A DNA stretch of 64,000 nt, taken from Trichostrongylus colubriformis. Lineage: Eukaryota > Nematoda > Chromadorea > Rhabditida > Trichostrongylidae. Shown piece after piece: positions 1 through 12,200 of the stretch. The notes below the pieces were generated by a model. The model was not told where the DNA came from. It searched no databases and was given only the letters and a program-made list of their open reading frames with translations. How positions within the stretch are numbered: position 1 is the stretch's first letter; the number at the start of each line of letters is the position of its first letter. The stretch spans positions 17,237,731 to 17,301,730 of the forward strand of contig OZ022256.1 of NCBI GenBank assembly GCA_963978905.1, in the 5' to 3' direction. The position numbers and the translations under genes were made by a program.

Positions 1-1414
1 AAAAACTACATATGTGAGACAAATTCCACCGTTTCTGAAGGGGAAACGTTATGAACGCTCCCGATAATGGAAAAAGTCTGGTGCCAGGAGCCCCCAATGG
101 GAAGCGGCGGAGTGGGTAACTCTGTAATTAAGGCCATATTTTGGCATCTATGAGCAAAATGCGGGGGAAGGGATGTTAGTCAGGGCAATTGAATTAGTTG
201 TAGATTGCTGAGCTTGCAGCATCCACTTCTCCATATGTGTGTGTGTGGCTTCTTCACAAGCGAAGAAGCCAGACACTTATTGAGCGCGGCCACCATACGC
301 GTGGCGTGGTTATGAACCACTGCTAAACACGGAATATGAAGAACTCTTCGATTTTCTATGATCCGGCATACCATTTAGCAGGTTCTTCCTTTAGTGTAGT
401 TTTTGGGGACGGCTACATTAGTGCGAAGAATCATGAACAGAATCAAAATGAACTGTTGGTGCAAAAGGGTAGTCTGACCCAGTGAACACCAGTGTCATAT
501 CCGTTTTACTCGATTTGCGTGTAAAGGGTGCCGGCCCACCAAAGGAAGCTGGATCAGCAGGTTTGCTAAGATTCCACAGAGGTGAGGTGATGTGTGATAA
601 GCAATTATCACAATACCTTTCATTACAACATCTCTCGGAAAGTTTGTTATACTAAGAAGAGAAGTTTCTAAAAGAAAAGCAAAAGGTTGAAATCATAAAG
701 AAACTTGCTCCTGCTCGCCTTAGCTAGTGCCACGCGGTTTCTTCACTTGATGGTACTGAAGCAAGTAATACAAAATTTATTATTAACAAACAGAAATCGG
801 TTGAATAGCAAGATCTGAACTCCAAGTAGTGTACCGAGTAGTGTCGAAAGTGCCAGATCCAATCTTGTCGTTGAAGTTGATGTTTCCTTGCAGGCGAACA
901 GGACCCACCAAATAGAACCGGATGGGCTCCCTGCCATTCGATTTCACTCGATAATATCGACCCCCGCGCGATCGGCGCACCATGATCTAAACCACACACT
1001 AAATCCCCTGGAGCTGGCCCTTCGCTCTATCTCGTAACCCTGTAACATATAATACGTAATGAGTGAAAAAACAATTGAAAACCTCTGAATCGAACGTAGC
1101 GGTAGCTACAAAGATAACAGTTGTGTTCTCACCAATATTAACCCGTTTCGGAAGGTGTGGACGACTGAACTTACGACTCGTTTGTGCTTTAATGTGTGGA
1201 TCAGCTCAGCCAGGGAGATCTCTATAACTTGATACAGTGAATTTGCGGATTACAAAAGCGGATACGAGACTAGTGTCGGAGAGCGCATATGTAGAAAAGA
1301 TGTTGTGTCTGAAGCGAATCGACATGCGATGCTCCCATTGTATTGTGCTTGCATCGCGACACTCCTCAAGCAGTGATACGGGTGATTCGCGCCGAATATG
1401 GAAGGATCATCGAA
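1..1414. other. No gene recognised
   Basis: The stretch contains only short frames without splice-site support or recognisable motifs. A (GT)n-like run lies near 236-248. I see no transposon ends or strong repeats here. It reads as intergenic or intronic sequence. Confidence 0.4.
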
Positions 1415-1716
1415 TATGAGGGTCAAGGTGCTCAATAGTAGGCAAGGGAAGAAATAACCGAATGAGACGGTCAAAAATCCGAGGAATAATACCCTCTTTT
1501 CGCCGTTTATTCTCGGAAGGGCGGGTCGCCCTGAAAAAAAGGGGGCTGCCGTAAAACGAGTTGTAGCTGTAGAAGAAGACGGCTTTCATAAAGCTCGGAG
1601 GCAATTTCCGATGAGCTGTTTCTCATCGGAAATTTCGCCACATACAGTCTTTTTAGACCCCTAGCTTTCTTTTGCGTCGTTCACATTACCCACATTACCC
1701 CTATCACTGTCTTTAA
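1415..1716. mobile_element. Partial MITE of the B/C type, with internal hairpin
   Basis: The right part resembles the end of the MITE-B copies at 36.9-37.4 kb and 42.9-43.4 kb: a block reading TTTCGCCACA followed by a TTTTTAGRCC-like block, then CCCCTA...TGTCTTTAA. The left part resembles the MITE-C copy near 3.13 kb. A nearly perfect hairpin lies at 1603-1634 (13-bp arms around AATTTCCGATGAG, 6-base loop). The element ends at a TTAA (1713-1716) that also begins the next MITE. No protein is encoded. Confidence 0.5.
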
Positions 1717-2090
1717 AGGCACTTTCTGCGATAATCGCACCAGCTATTTACCCCACTGCAGCCGATAGACCCCCTGGTGAATGTCGAGGCTGTACCCTTT
1801 GAGCGGCTCCACGAGGCCTCCTGACAGCACTAAGCCCGGGAAAAAACTGTGTCCCGCCCATCAACTGACACCCAACCCGGCATTGGACGAAGCTTTCCGA
1901 CGTGGCATTTACGTGAGCCCGTGATTCATGTGGTAAGGGAAGATAAAGAAGATATAGCAGTAGTTAGTGATACGTTTACCGGGGAAACAGGTAATATCTC
2001 GAGGTTTCTCGTGATAACATCCAACGGGAACTGATTAAGGCTCGTTTTCATGCTGTGACCTCGTACAAGGCCGTAGCAAGATGTTTCCAG
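1713..2090. mobile_element. MITE-A copy 1 (truncated)
   Basis: It starts TTAAAGGCACTTTCTGCGAT and matches the complete MITE-A at 7205-7707 over most of its length. Shared blocks include the CAGCCGATAGACCCCC segment, the GTCCCGCCCA segment and the GATTCATG...AAGATAAAGAAGA segment. Similarity fades near 2075-2095, so the far inverted terminus is missing. It is non-coding and non-autonomous. Confidence 0.65.
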
Positions 2091-2455
2091 AAATCAAAGA
2101 ATGAGACGATAATTCCCCGTCTTAGCTTCCAGTTCTCTTCCAGTTCTTAGGACTTAGCTATCCAAAATAGATATGATGATAAGAGTAAAATAAAACTCAA
2201 AATGACATGAAGGTATACAATTATGCAGGTCAAACATGGTCTTAAAACCATTATCCCGAAAGACGGAGGATCTGTTATGAATGCTTCTTCTTTTGCGCGC
2301 TTTTCCTCTTACGGCACTAACAGTACGTATGCGGACCCATGATTATAATGTCCACCTAATGAAAGATTGACCAACTTATATTGTGGTGAAACCAGCACGT
2401 TGAGATTTTGCCGGCTCAAATTTGCTCAGAAATTCTTTCCATTGTTCTTTTTCAG

Positions 2456-2622
2456 ATTTCACATCGGTGGCGAACAGAATGAAAGAGGTGGGCTATAAAA
2501 TAACGATGGCTAAGGACCTAGATCAGTTCGAGCGTCCCTTCACCGTTATCCGAGGGCTGCACTCTTTTGAAATAAAAAGTGATTTTGACGCAGGAACACA
2601 GCGGCTTCACAAAAGCTGTGAG
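2456..2622 (+). CDS. Candidate exon: C-terminal part of a VWA-like domain
   Basis: A strong acceptor (CTTTTTCAG, ending at 2455) and a donor (GAG|GTAAAT at 2623) enclose 167 bp, open in one frame for 55 codons. It starts two bases into a codon and ends on a codon boundary. The product begins FTSVANRMKEVGYKI and ends FDAGTQRLHKSCE. A helix leading into a Lys-Glu-x-Gly-strand, then a final FDxxxxxLxxxC segment, is the usual end of a von Willebrand factor A domain. VWA domains bind protein ligands in secreted or adhesive proteins, often through a MIDAS metal site, whose DxSxS motif would lie in an earlier exon that I do not see. The VWA assignment is inference from pattern; the exon boundaries are visible. 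It may join in phase to 5655-5729. Confidence 0.5.
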
Positions 2623-2669
2623 GTAAATAACTTGCAATTTGTCCTTTGCTTATTTATTGTTTGCTCTTT

Positions 2670-2724
2670 ATTATGCCCACTGAAATGAAGTAGAACTATT
2701 ATGCCCACTGAAATGAAGTAGAAC
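2670..2724 (+). repeat. Two-copy tandem duplication, 28-bp period
   Basis: The unit ATTATGCCCACTGAAATGAA plus eight more bases occurs twice in direct succession, the second copy starting at 2698. The copies are identical over the repeated span. It lies in the presumed intron after the VWA-like exon. Confidence 0.85.
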
Positions 2725-3121
2725 GTCAGGCAGAAGTGTTATGAATGAGAACCCCGGAAACGAAGGTACAATGTGAAGCGACTCATGCTTTAGACACAAA
2801 TTAAAAACTTTGGCATTAAAAAACAAAAAACCGTGGCCACAAGTAGAAGTCTGTGCAGGTTCAAAAGCCTCAGAAATCTTGCATGCTGACTAAATGTAGC
2901 AAGTTGCAAGTAGTATAGGTACGCTCATGATCAGCATCCCGTATGCTTTTGAAAGTACTCCAGGCTTGAGGAGTGGTCGGCCCCAATTCGCCGAATTAGA
3001 AAATTCTAATTTTTGCGGGAATGCTTTCTATGAAAGAAAGCTTTTTTATTCGTTCATGTATGGTGCATATGCTTTGCTTTCGCTACTGGCAGTGATCGTA
3101 TCATACGCAGTAGTGTCCTAC

Positions 3122-3492
3122 TACTGCTAAATTGGGAGGTATAGGTGCTCAGCAATGTAACAGTAGAGAAAGAACGACATAAAACTGTGGAAAAACCGAG
3201 GAATAGGAACCCGATCCCTTTCTCTCTCGTCCTCTGCGTCACTAGCCGGAGTGGTCTGAAGACAGTCAGAGTCTAAACCAGCCGGCCGCGATCGTTGTCG
3301 CGCCCCTCGCCGGCGACTCGCACGGCCGCAGGACGACATGCCGAGTTGCGAGGTCGTCATAAGCCCAAGCCGCGGTTTTTAAAGTAATTTCAGCCACATA
3401 TGACCTCTTTCTTCTGAAACAGAAGGTTCGTTCAAGAGAACATGTACTCCCAGATCTCAGTTTTTTCTTACCCCTACTGGTGCCTTTGAGGT
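3122..3492 (-). mobile_element. MITE-C copy, inverted relative to 4267-4678
   Basis: It shares with 4267-4678, in opposite orientation, the block around AGATCTCAG...TACTCCCAGATCTCAG, the CAGCCGGCCGCGAT core, the TCCCTTTCTCTCTCGTCCTC stretch and the AGTAGAGAAAGAACGACAT stretch. Its right end reads CCCCTACTGGTGCCTTTGAG, a slightly decayed terminus. It is GC-rich in the middle and AT-rich at the edges. No protein is encoded. Confidence 0.65.
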
Positions 3493-3635
3493 GGCGTAGG
3501 ACCACTCCCACACAGTAGTTGTGAGGAATTGTAATTCTCACTGAAGCCTCAGTCATGCGACAAACTTGTACTCCGTATCACGCACCAACATATGTCGACG
3601 ACGGCATCGATCGATAGTGGGAGCCAGAATGACGC

Positions 3636-3646
3636 GGGGGGGGGGG
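3636..3646 (+). repeat. Homopolymer run of 11 G
   Basis: Eleven consecutive G residues. Similar G or C runs occur near 25.77, 27.74, 50.24 and 50.69 kb and are prone to length error in assemblies. Confidence 0.7.
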
Positions 3647-4266
3647 AACTTTTTTATTGATTTCTTTTAGTAGTTCTATTCATCATTCAGTACGTAGTGG
3701 CAGATATGATACTCGCTTCCTTATCCACGTTGTTCTGCGCCGAGCTACATGTTTAGAATGCGAGACGATGGTGCACTTCGTTGCCATGGCACGACCAAGA
3801 GCAGTCCCTGTCGAACAAGTAGATATCGGCGCTCTCATTCTCTGCTTACTAATACTGCTATGCAATAGTAATCAATAGAATAGCTAGGGCCTTATTAGTG
3901 ATCGACTAAGAACAGGCTTATGCTAAATACAAGGCTTGTGACACATCAAACCGCGGGTGTCAGCGAGAATACCCATTGTTACTTGGCGATCTCCTACAAA
4001 ATCCCTGGCTGCTGACCGTCGGGCATCCTCGCGCTCCATTCTACGCAGTCTCGGAAAGTGCATCGGAAGACTGCGGAGGAGCCCAGAGGAGACAATCAGC
4101 GTTTGACGAGAAGCAAAGAGACAGGGAAGAACTGGCGCGTGGGAGATGTTGACGTATACGAAGCAACGACTTACAAATTAAGCTGAGCCAATGCTAAGAC
4201 TATATATATGCAGTAACACTCAAAAGTCTTCGGCCAAACACATTTTTGTCATAACTTTTTTTCTAC

Positions 4267-4678
4267 TTAAAGGCACCATTAGGGGTAAGGGAAAACTGAG
4301 ATCTGGGAGTACATGTTCTCTGTAACGAACCTTCTACTTCAGAAGGGGTCATATGTGGTGAAAATCGCATAGAAAAAACGCGACTTGGGGTCTTATGGCG
4401 GCCCCGCAGCTCGTCATGCCGTTATGCCATTATGCGCCCGGGGGAGTCGACGTGGAAGGGCGGGACAACAATCGCGGCCGGCTGGTTGAGACTCTGGCTT
4501 GTCTTTAGTCCACTCCGACCAGAGACGCAGAGGACGAGAGAGAAAGGGGGAATTTCGGGTTCTTATTTCTTAGTTCTTTCGCCGTTTCATGTCGTTCTCT
4601 TTCTACTGTTATATTACTAAGCACTTCTACTTTCGTAATCCCCCAATTTGCCAAAATTGCCCCTAACGGTGTCTTTAA
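4267..4678 (+). mobile_element. Complete MITE-C, TTAA-flanked
   Basis: The element is bounded by TTAA at 4267-4270 and 4675-4678. The termini are inverted repeats: TTAAAGGCACCATTAGGGGT at the left, and the complement of TTGCCCCTAACGGTGTCTTTAA at the right. At about 410 bp with no coding capacity it is a non-autonomous DNA transposon. TTAA duplication is typical of piggyBac-type transposases, but the termini do not start with the usual CCY, so the superfamily is uncertain. Confidence 0.75.
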
Positions 4679-5263
4679 CCAAATTTGACAAAATTTTAGT
4701 ATGTGGTGCTTGAACCTATTGTCATCGTTTCCTTCTACTTGACTGCCGCTTGATTTTTTCATGGTTTTTTACAAGAGTTCATTACAAAACCACCGGAGAA
4801 AAGGAAAGGGCCTAGTAAGGAAAACCGGTATCAATATTCTGTAGAATAACCACGACTTTTGATGACAGCGGCACACCGGGACGGCATAGGGATGGTACTC
4901 CAAAAACAAAAAATTGCATTTAACCACCAACTTACACCGTTGAGCGCCAAAATTGTATATTTAGTATGCAGTGTTTCCGAATACAACATACAAAAATTTC
5001 TCTTAGATCCGTCCAGTCGCAAAAAAGTTACAAGTGAAAAACTCAGGTTAAAAACCATTTGGTCGAAGACTTTTGAGCGGTACTTTATGCTCTGAGGAAA
5101 AGTCTTGAAGAAACTCTACAAGGAAGAAGAAAACGACAAGAAGAGAATGCGAAATCAAGGTCCTTGCAATTCGACACGAAGATTCCGATGTGTGGTGAGA
5201 TACCGTGAAGTCACAGTCGGAAATGCTCAAACGGCTGTCCATAATACCTATTTAAGCAGCAAA
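4679..5263. other. Unassigned sequence with weak coding hints
   Basis: There is an open plus-strand frame at 4859-5095. A Glu/Lys/Arg-rich frame follows around 5072-5190, ending before a GTGAGA donor-like site. Neither has a convincing acceptor, and they lie in different frames, so I do not call an exon. Confidence 0.25.
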
Positions 5264-5331
5264 TTTTCTCAACTTTCCATTATTCCGTACTGAACGATAC
5301 CCAGTACGCAATATTTGGAAAGTTGAGAAAA
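5264..5331. repeat. Short inverted repeat (hairpin)
   Basis: TTTTCTCAACTTTCCA at the left is repeated in inverted form as TGGAAAGTTGAGAAAA at the right. The inner CCGTACTG/CAGTACG also pairs, leaving a loop of about 10 bases. It may be a minimal MITE or a chance palindrome. Confidence 0.7.
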
Positions 5332-5654
5332 GCATGTCATTGTGCAGTGGCGACTCCTTGCGAAACTATTGCCATTGTTGGGTATTGAGTGTTCAATATC
5401 AGGGGGAGTCGCATCACCTCGTTTCTTTACAATGACTCATAGTGGAGAGTGACCACTAAACTAAGTTCCCGTGTGCAATAGCTTCCCCTCCTGTCCTTTG
5501 GGCCTGCAAAAGGTCGAACACCTTTTTGTTCAACACTATTAAGATGTCGTACATATAAATTAAGAGGTTTGAGAGAGCGGCGTGATTTTTTCAAGGAAGC
5601 TAATAATTACTCGTAGTATGTACATCAAAGTGAAAAGCATAAATTCAATTTAAG

Positions 5655-5729
5655 GCTTTTGAAAGTGGGTATGCAGCAACTCCTTATGACTTCCACAATC
5701 CTGAAGACTTCAAAAAAGTTCTCAAAGAG
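5655..5729 (+). CDS. Candidate 25-codon exon, possibly VWA gene
   Basis: The acceptor AATTTAAG ends at 5654 and the strong donor GTACGT begins at 5730. The 75 bp are open and in phase 0 at both ends. The product contains YDFHNPEDFKKVLKE, an acidic/basic helix after an aromatic-rich start. It lies 3 kb downstream of the VWA-like exon 2456-2622 on the same strand, and the phases match (that exon also ends in phase 0), so they could be consecutive. The acceptor lacks the optimal TTTTCAG, and no homologue can be named by eye. Confidence 0.4.
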
Positions 5730-5735
5730 GTACGT

Positions 5736-7204
5736 ATATAACAAGAGCTCCTTGTGTTTGTTACATCATTTTCTTCGAAAAAAATCCCGGCGATATTTCT
5801 CGGTTTTCCAAAGTGGTGTCACTCTTAGCTGCGGCGCTCATGGCGCCCACTCAACCTAACATGCTACGGTGTGACGTAGTGTAGTCAGTCTTGTGTGAAA
5901 GAGCCCCTTACGTCACACCGAACATTTGTCGCGGCAAAAGCTACCGAGACAGGATGATGATTTCCCTACGAGGTGCAAGCAGTGATTAAAGCTGATGGGC
6001 AGTGATTCGTGCTGCAATGGTTCCCAGCTCACTTGAACCTCTGGCATCCTATCAGATTCTTCTCAACAGTGCTACCAGATATAGATAACTGATCTGATGA
6101 GATTTGCTGCGTATGTCGAGGATACTCACAACAATGCTCGCAGTTTTTAAGATATCGACGCTTTACGGCAGGCTACATACAGTCTACATACGTATCGTCG
6201 CAAGTTTACAGATGATATTACTGGAGAAGATGAAATATTGATATGCCACCTTTGAAATTTTTTCATGTCGATTTTCACAACATATATGTCGTCGAATATT
6301 GACGGATAGCTTACCTGGATACTTTTTTGGAACTGACAATATTGATTCCAATATAAAATTCAACAATATTTACATTCAACAACATGGACCCTGAGTGATG
6401 CAGAACCTTTGAGAACCCTAATTCACGTCTCGGTAGCTTCTAGTTCAGTATCATCACTCCGCTGGGGTATATGTTTGAGACTGTGAGAAAAACTGAAGCT
6501 ACCACGTATGCGGAGTACACCTTCCTGGAAGATTATGTGCTCGGCGGTGAACATGTAATTAACTAGGTTTCTGATCCTCATTATGCAAAATGAGAGAATG
6601 TTGAGCGGTCGTTTCTTTTAAAACTTTACCAAAATTAGCTCAAGCTACCATGTTTACGGATAAGCGATGAAATGAAATGCTTACTGCTGTGACATGCCAT
6701 TAAAATCGTGATGGGAACAAATTCATGTATCCATCGTCTTCCCATATCAGCCACATTGAACGGAATTATCAGGCTGCAACAGTCTTCGCTGATTTCTTGA
6801 AATTCCTGGGTTCTGCTGCATTCTCAGTCTTCATAAACCGTTACTGAGCACTTACAAGTGACAGCACATTCGTGAAATGGAAAAGTTCTCTAGCACATGC
6901 TTCGTACAGGAAAGCTAGAGGGGCATTGTACCTAAAGCAATTATAGGATGCGTAATAGGCTTTGATACCCCCACTCTTGCTCTCACACGTAAATGGTGAC
7001 TAATCATGATTGAATGGATTTTGGTCGTCATTTTCCAGTATTCCGTCATTGAAGCGAGATGAACTACCCACCTCTGTTGGCATAATACGCTTAGCAAATT
7101 GTCCTTCGTTGCCAATACTTCCCCGTCTGCCTGGTGGTCGAAACAAGGCATAAAAGGGCAATTTCGAGAGAAGGCGATGATTATTAAGGAGCTTCCACGC
7201 AAGT
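5736..7204. other. No gene recognised
   Basis: AT-rich sequence with scattered stops and short frames on both strands. I find no splice-bounded coding block, transposon termini or tandem repeats. Confidence 0.35.
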
Positions 7205-7707
7205 TTAAAGGCACTCTCCGCGATAATCTTATCAGCTATTTACCCTGCCGCAGCCGATAGACCCCCGGGTAACTGTCGCGGCTGTACCCTTAGAGCGGCG
7301 CCACGAGCCCTCCTGGTAGCGCAAAGCCCGCGGGAGGCAACTGGGACCCCGCCCACCAATTGGCGACCCCACCCGGCAGTGGACGTTCCTTTTTCTAGTG
7401 TGGCATTTGCGTGGGCCTGTGATTCATGCGATAAGATAAGATAAAGAAGAAGTTAAACTGGTTAAGGATACGTTCATGGGGAAACAAGTGATATCTCAGG
7501 ATTCCTCATTATACCATCCACCAGGAAGTGATTCAGAGGCTTTTTTCACGCGATAATCTCGCACAAAACCAGATGTCAGGAGGCCTCATTTTTGCCATTT
7601 TGGGGGGCTTCTTTCGAAATTTTGTTTCTCGATGTATTCTCTAGTACCTCTATTTTCATGATACAGCATTTGAACCCATTCAATGTAATCGCGGAAAGTG
7701 CCTTTAA
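7205..7707 (+). mobile_element. Complete MITE-A, TTAA-flanked
   Basis: TTAA is present at both edges (7205-7208 and 7704-7707). The ends are inverted repeats of about 22 bp: TTAAAGGCACTCTCCGCGAT at the left, and ATCGCGGAAAGTGCCTTTAA at the right as read on the plus strand. The interior is GC-rich, with GACCCCGCCCACCA and related blocks shared with 1713-2090. At about 503 bp and non-coding, it is a non-autonomous DNA element. Confidence 0.8.
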
Positions 7708-7871
7708 GGAATTGTCAGAGCTATCTCGCTTCTGTGTGTGAGGCCATCCATTTTCAACTCAGAAATATTGAGGACTTAAGTGGTTTAACAAGAAAAGACC
7801 CACAAGAAAACTTGATAGAGTTTTCTTCGAGCGCCTACGTTATTTTTTATAGTTTTCTGGAGATGAATATT

Positions 7872-8143
7872 GAAGCTTTGAAGAAGCTGATGACAATTTA
7901 TTGTATCGATATTCCTGCACATCAAGGAGTGCGGTCAGCCCTACACACGGATTCTCTATCATACCCTATATATAAATAGTTTTCTGGAGATGAATACGTA
8001 CTAGTTTTCCTGAAAAATTTCGCACCCGATTTTTTTGAAGCTTTGAAGAAGCTGATGACAATTTATTGTATCGATATTCCTGCACATCAAGGAGCGCGGT
8101 CAGCCTCTACACACGGATTCTCTATCATACCCTAAATATAAAC
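7872..8143 (+). repeat. Direct repeat pair of about 107 bp, 165-bp period
   Basis: The segment starting GAAGCTTTGAAGAAGCTGAT and ending in CATACCCTAWATATAAA occurs at about 7872-7977 and again at about 8036-8143, nearly identical. The sequence between them includes a repeated TAGTTTTCTGGAGATGAATA block. The second copy leads directly into the repeat field to its right. Confidence 0.8.
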
Positions 8144-8144
8144 C

Positions 8145-8314
8145 AGGGGTTTGGTGTGTTTGTAATGTCTGTCTGTCAACCCTGTGGTTTAATTACCCAA
8201 ATTTGAGGTACTCGACACTCGACATGCCCTCAGAAATTAGCGGGAAAGATCGGTCAAGTGGGGATGGGTGGGAATGGTAGGGGATGTATGCGCACACCGA
8301 CGTTGTCGATATTG
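8145..8314 (+). repeat. Start of repeat family R1 (leader motif)
   Basis: It contains a TATAAACCAGG-GGTTTGGTGTGTTTGT-TGTCTGTCTGTC-like leader, found again near 9.26, 9.62, 10.80 and 11.75 kb. Looser versions lie near 47.03, 47.35, 48.62 and 60.66 kb. It seems to mark the beginning of each unit in this field. Confidence 0.55.
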
Positions 8315-9255
8315 TTTTAATCGATCGATATTGATTGAGAATATCGTTCTTTGTGCAGAAGGCTGGAAACGGCTCAACGCCCATACTACTGAGTGTAAGC
8401 CTTTTAGAAGTTGAAATCCTACAAGATCATGCATGACCGATCGTAATTGATTGAAAATATCGGCTTTTGTGCAGAAGGCCTGAAGCGGCTTATGGACCAT
8501 GCCATTGATTAAGTGTCCTCATAAAAGTTGAATTTCTACAACATCATGCATCACCGACCGATACTGATTGAAAACGTAGGTTTTTGTGGAGGAAGCTGTA
8601 AACGGCTTGAGGTCCATATTATTGATTAAGTGCCCTCATAAAAAATGGAGTTCTACAACATCATGCATCACCGATCGATATTGATTTAAAATATCGGTTT
8701 TTGTGCAGAAGGCTGGAAACGGCTAATGAACTACACTACTGATTAGGTGTCCTTATAAAAGTTGAAATGCTACAACATCATGCATCACCGATCGATATTG
8801 ATTTAAAATATCGGTTTCGTGCAGAAGGCTGGAAACGGCTTATGAACCACACTACTGATTAGGTGTCCTGATAAAAGTTGAAATTCTACAACATCATGCA
8901 TCACCGATCGATATTGATTTAAAATATCGGTTCCGTGCAGAAGGCTGGGAACGGCTCATGAACCACACTACTGATTAGGTGTCCTCATAAAAGTTGAAAT
9001 TCTACAACATAATGCATCACTGATCGATATTGATTTAAAATATTGGTTTTTGTGCAGAAGGCTGGAAACGGCTTATGAACCACACTACTGATTAGGTGTC
9101 CTCATAAAAGTTGAAATTCTACAACTTCATGCATCACTGATCGATATTGATTTAATCGGCTTCGTGCAGAAGACTGGAAACGACCTATGAACCACACTAC
9201 TGATTAGGTGTCCTCATAAAAGTTGAAATTCCACAACATCATGAATCACCGATCA
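8315..9255 (+). repeat. Minisatellite, about 8 units of about 117 bp
   Basis: Each unit carries CATCATGCATCACCGATCGA, then TATTGATTTAAAATATCGG, GTGCAGAAGGCTGGAAACGG, and a TGATTAGGTGTCCTCATAAA block. Unit starts lie near 8424, 8542, 8659, 8776, 8892, 9008, 9126 and 9238. The left units are more diverged than those at 8659-9125. Single dispersed units recur near 11.41-11.56 and 12.34-12.45 kb, so the array belongs to repeat family R1. Confidence 0.85.
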
Positions 9256-12200
9256 ATTATACCCTATGTATAAACCCGGGGTTTGGTGTATTTGTACGAA
9301 TGTTTGTTTGCCTGCCCGCTCGATTCTCGGATTTTACCAGAAAGACAAGTGGGGGAAGTCTGGTCAAGTTGAGGTTAAGCGGGGCTTGGTCCAAGATGTA
9401 CAGAGCGCCCATGCATAATGTGGGACAGTAAGCGGGCCTTGCGTCAAAATGGTCCGTGTTTGGGTGTGAAATACTAAAATTCGTCTCCAAACTGCGGGAA
9501 CTTCAAGAAAAATGGATAAACTCGAGTTTAGGGTGTGTTGCAATCAAAGAGGGCCACCTCCACAAGGCGGAGCGAGGTCTAGGCTGCATTAAGCATATTG
9601 TCATCAGAACCTGTCATAGCCTATTTATGAGCCAGGAGTTTGGTGTGTCTCTCATTTTGTATGTCTGTCTGTCCGAAATCAACTACCACCCGAAAAACAA
9701 GCGGAGATCGGGTCAAATGTGGGTCAGGTAGGGCATGGTAGAAGTTTGCAGAGTGCATATGGACTATGTGGGACTACACCTTCTGTAAGTGAGGTTTGCG
9801 GTCAATATGTTTGGTATTTGGGTGCAAAATTGGTGCTTTTGCAATGCGGGACATTTTACAAAACGCTGCATATCCAGGCATCTCGGAGGGATCCTTCAGT
9901 GGTAAATCTACATTACGGTGCACTTTTTGCTTGAGGCTTAGTAGAAAAAAGAGGATTCCTTTCTTCCTCTAGGCTTGGTTCATGATGGGATGCACCCCCC
10001 TTCTCTCTCTTTGCGACAGCACCGAGAATTCTATATATCGTTCCAAATGGATCCGAACGTCGCGAAAACTTGGGTGAGGGCGGAGTGAGGGACTTTGTAT
10101 CTGGGTAGTTAAGAGGCCCGCCTTCAGTGGACGGACCGTGCTCCAAATCGGCAGTGCTCACCACGATTAACTTCATAACTCTTCTACAGAGTAGCTTAGA
10201 AATCATGACCTTTCATTACCTTTCATCATGACCTATATACAGAAAACTTGTCTGTCTGTTATTTTGCTTGTCTGTCTACGCTAAACTCATCATAATCTAA
10301 GAAACAAACGGGGGAGTTTGGGTCAACTTTGGGTTGGGTGGATCATGGTAGTAGGAGATGTAAAGAGCGCACATGGATCATGTGAAAATCCTTCGTCCAC
10401 CTAGGGGGGACATTCGTGAAAATAATCGGTATTTATGTGGAGAATTCGTAAGCCGTTCCGAAAGAGCCCGGACGTCGCCAAAAAGGGAAAGGGGTGAAGG
10501 CGAGTTTATGGTGTTTGTCGCGAGAAAGGGAGACCCGCCTTCAGGAGCGAAGCATGCAATAGATGTAGTCGCGTTCACTCCTGGGAAATTATACTTTCTC
10601 TACCTAGCGGTCTGGAGACCGGGTAAAAGCTGAGCAATGTTTGACCGTGACAAAAATGTACCAAATTAGAGAGGGAAACAGAGCCCAAGCTGGGATATTG
10701 GTTAAAAATAATGGTTTTTGAGAAGAAGGCTCATAACCGCTTATCAAACATGCCATTGAGTGAGTGCCCAAGAAGTTGAAATCCCCTGGCCTCAACCTAT
10801 CATACCCTATGTATAAACAAAGAGTTTGGTGTGTTTGCACTGTTGTGTGTCTGTCCGCTCGCTTCTTCGTTCTACCAGAAAAACAAGTGGGATAGGTCAG
10901 GTCAAGTTTGGGTTGGATGGGGCATCGTCCAAGATCTACAGAGCGCACACGGACTCCGTACGCAGTAAACCGGACGTGCGCTGCATTGTCCTCGGATCTG
11001 TGCCAAAATTCTGTAATTCGTCTCAAAATTGCCGGGACATCGGGAGAAGTTGGACCAAGATGAGATCCGGGTATATGTAGCAGTTGAGGGAAACCCACCT
11101 TCAACGGGCAGAGCGTGCTCCAAGTGGGCGGTGTTAACTACAAATGCTCATAACCCGGCTCCAGAGCAGTGTAGAGACAGAAAAAAACAGTGGAGGTCAG
11201 CGAGATGTGAGCTGTGTTCAGCATTTCTGAAGTGAGTGGCGACCCGCCCATAGTGGGCGGAGCGAGCGATCGAAATCGTATTCACTCATGAAACATTATA
11301 AATCTTCTCTAGAGTGACCTAGGAATCTAGTAAAAACCGAAGTAATGTGTAACAGCTCAAGTGGCATAAATAATGCCAAATGATCACCTTAGGCGGAGCC
11401 TTCGCTACGGTGTTGATTGAAAGTACAGTGTTTGTGCTGAAGGCTGGAAACGGCTTATGAACAATACTATTGATGAAGTGCCCTCATAAAGTTGAAATAC
11501 TGCAACATCATGCGTCACCGATCGATACTTATTGAAAATACCGGTTTTTTGTGCAGGTGTCCTTACTGCACCCTACTTTACTGGACCATGTCAGACTCCG
11601 CCCACTGTGGACACTATGGACGGGGCCTGCGTTAAAGTGTTCGGTGTTTAGATGCAAAATCCTATGATTCGTTCAAAAAGAGCCCAGAGTCGGGATAAGG
11701 TGGGCCAAAATGAGTGAAGGGTGTACGTAGTAGATGAAGAATCATAACCTATATAATGAACCAGGAGTTTGGTGTGTCTGTCATGTTGTGTCTGTGCATC
11801 CAAAACTCAGCGCTGCCTAAAAAACAAGCAGAGAACTCATATCAAGTCAGAGTTGGGTGGTTCTTGCTAAGAAATGAACAGGTAGCATATGGAGCATGTC
11901 GGTCTCCCCCGCTGTGGCCGGGGCGTTCGTTAAAATGTTTATGTCTAGAAGCAAAATTTACAATTTTCTGTAATTCCTTCCAATACAGCCTAGAGGTCGG
12001 GAAGAGGGCCAAAATGAGTTAAGGGTGTATGTAGCCGATGAAGAATACTAGCCTTCAGTTGGCGGAGCACGCTCCACGCGTAGGTGGTGTTTACTACAAG
12101 CGTTTATAAGTTGCCTCAGAAGCAGCTCAGAGACTGCGAAAAAATTAGTGGAGAACAGCGATGTGTAGGCGGTGCTGCACGTTACTTGTAGGTGGAGGCC

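Noticed and set aside
5072..5190. Glu/Lys/Arg-rich frame ending before GTGAGA
   Set aside because: There is no acceptor, an upstream in-frame stop, and an overlapping frame of similar length; too weak to call an exon.
8315..9255. Regular repeat array considered as CRISPR-like
   Set aside because: Units are contiguous at about 117 bp with no unique spacers, and the sequence is eukaryotic.
10604..11104. Minus-strand frame of 166 codons
   Set aside because: It spans boundaries of diverged repeat units, has no motif or splice logic, and the same DNA recurs in other units with different frames.
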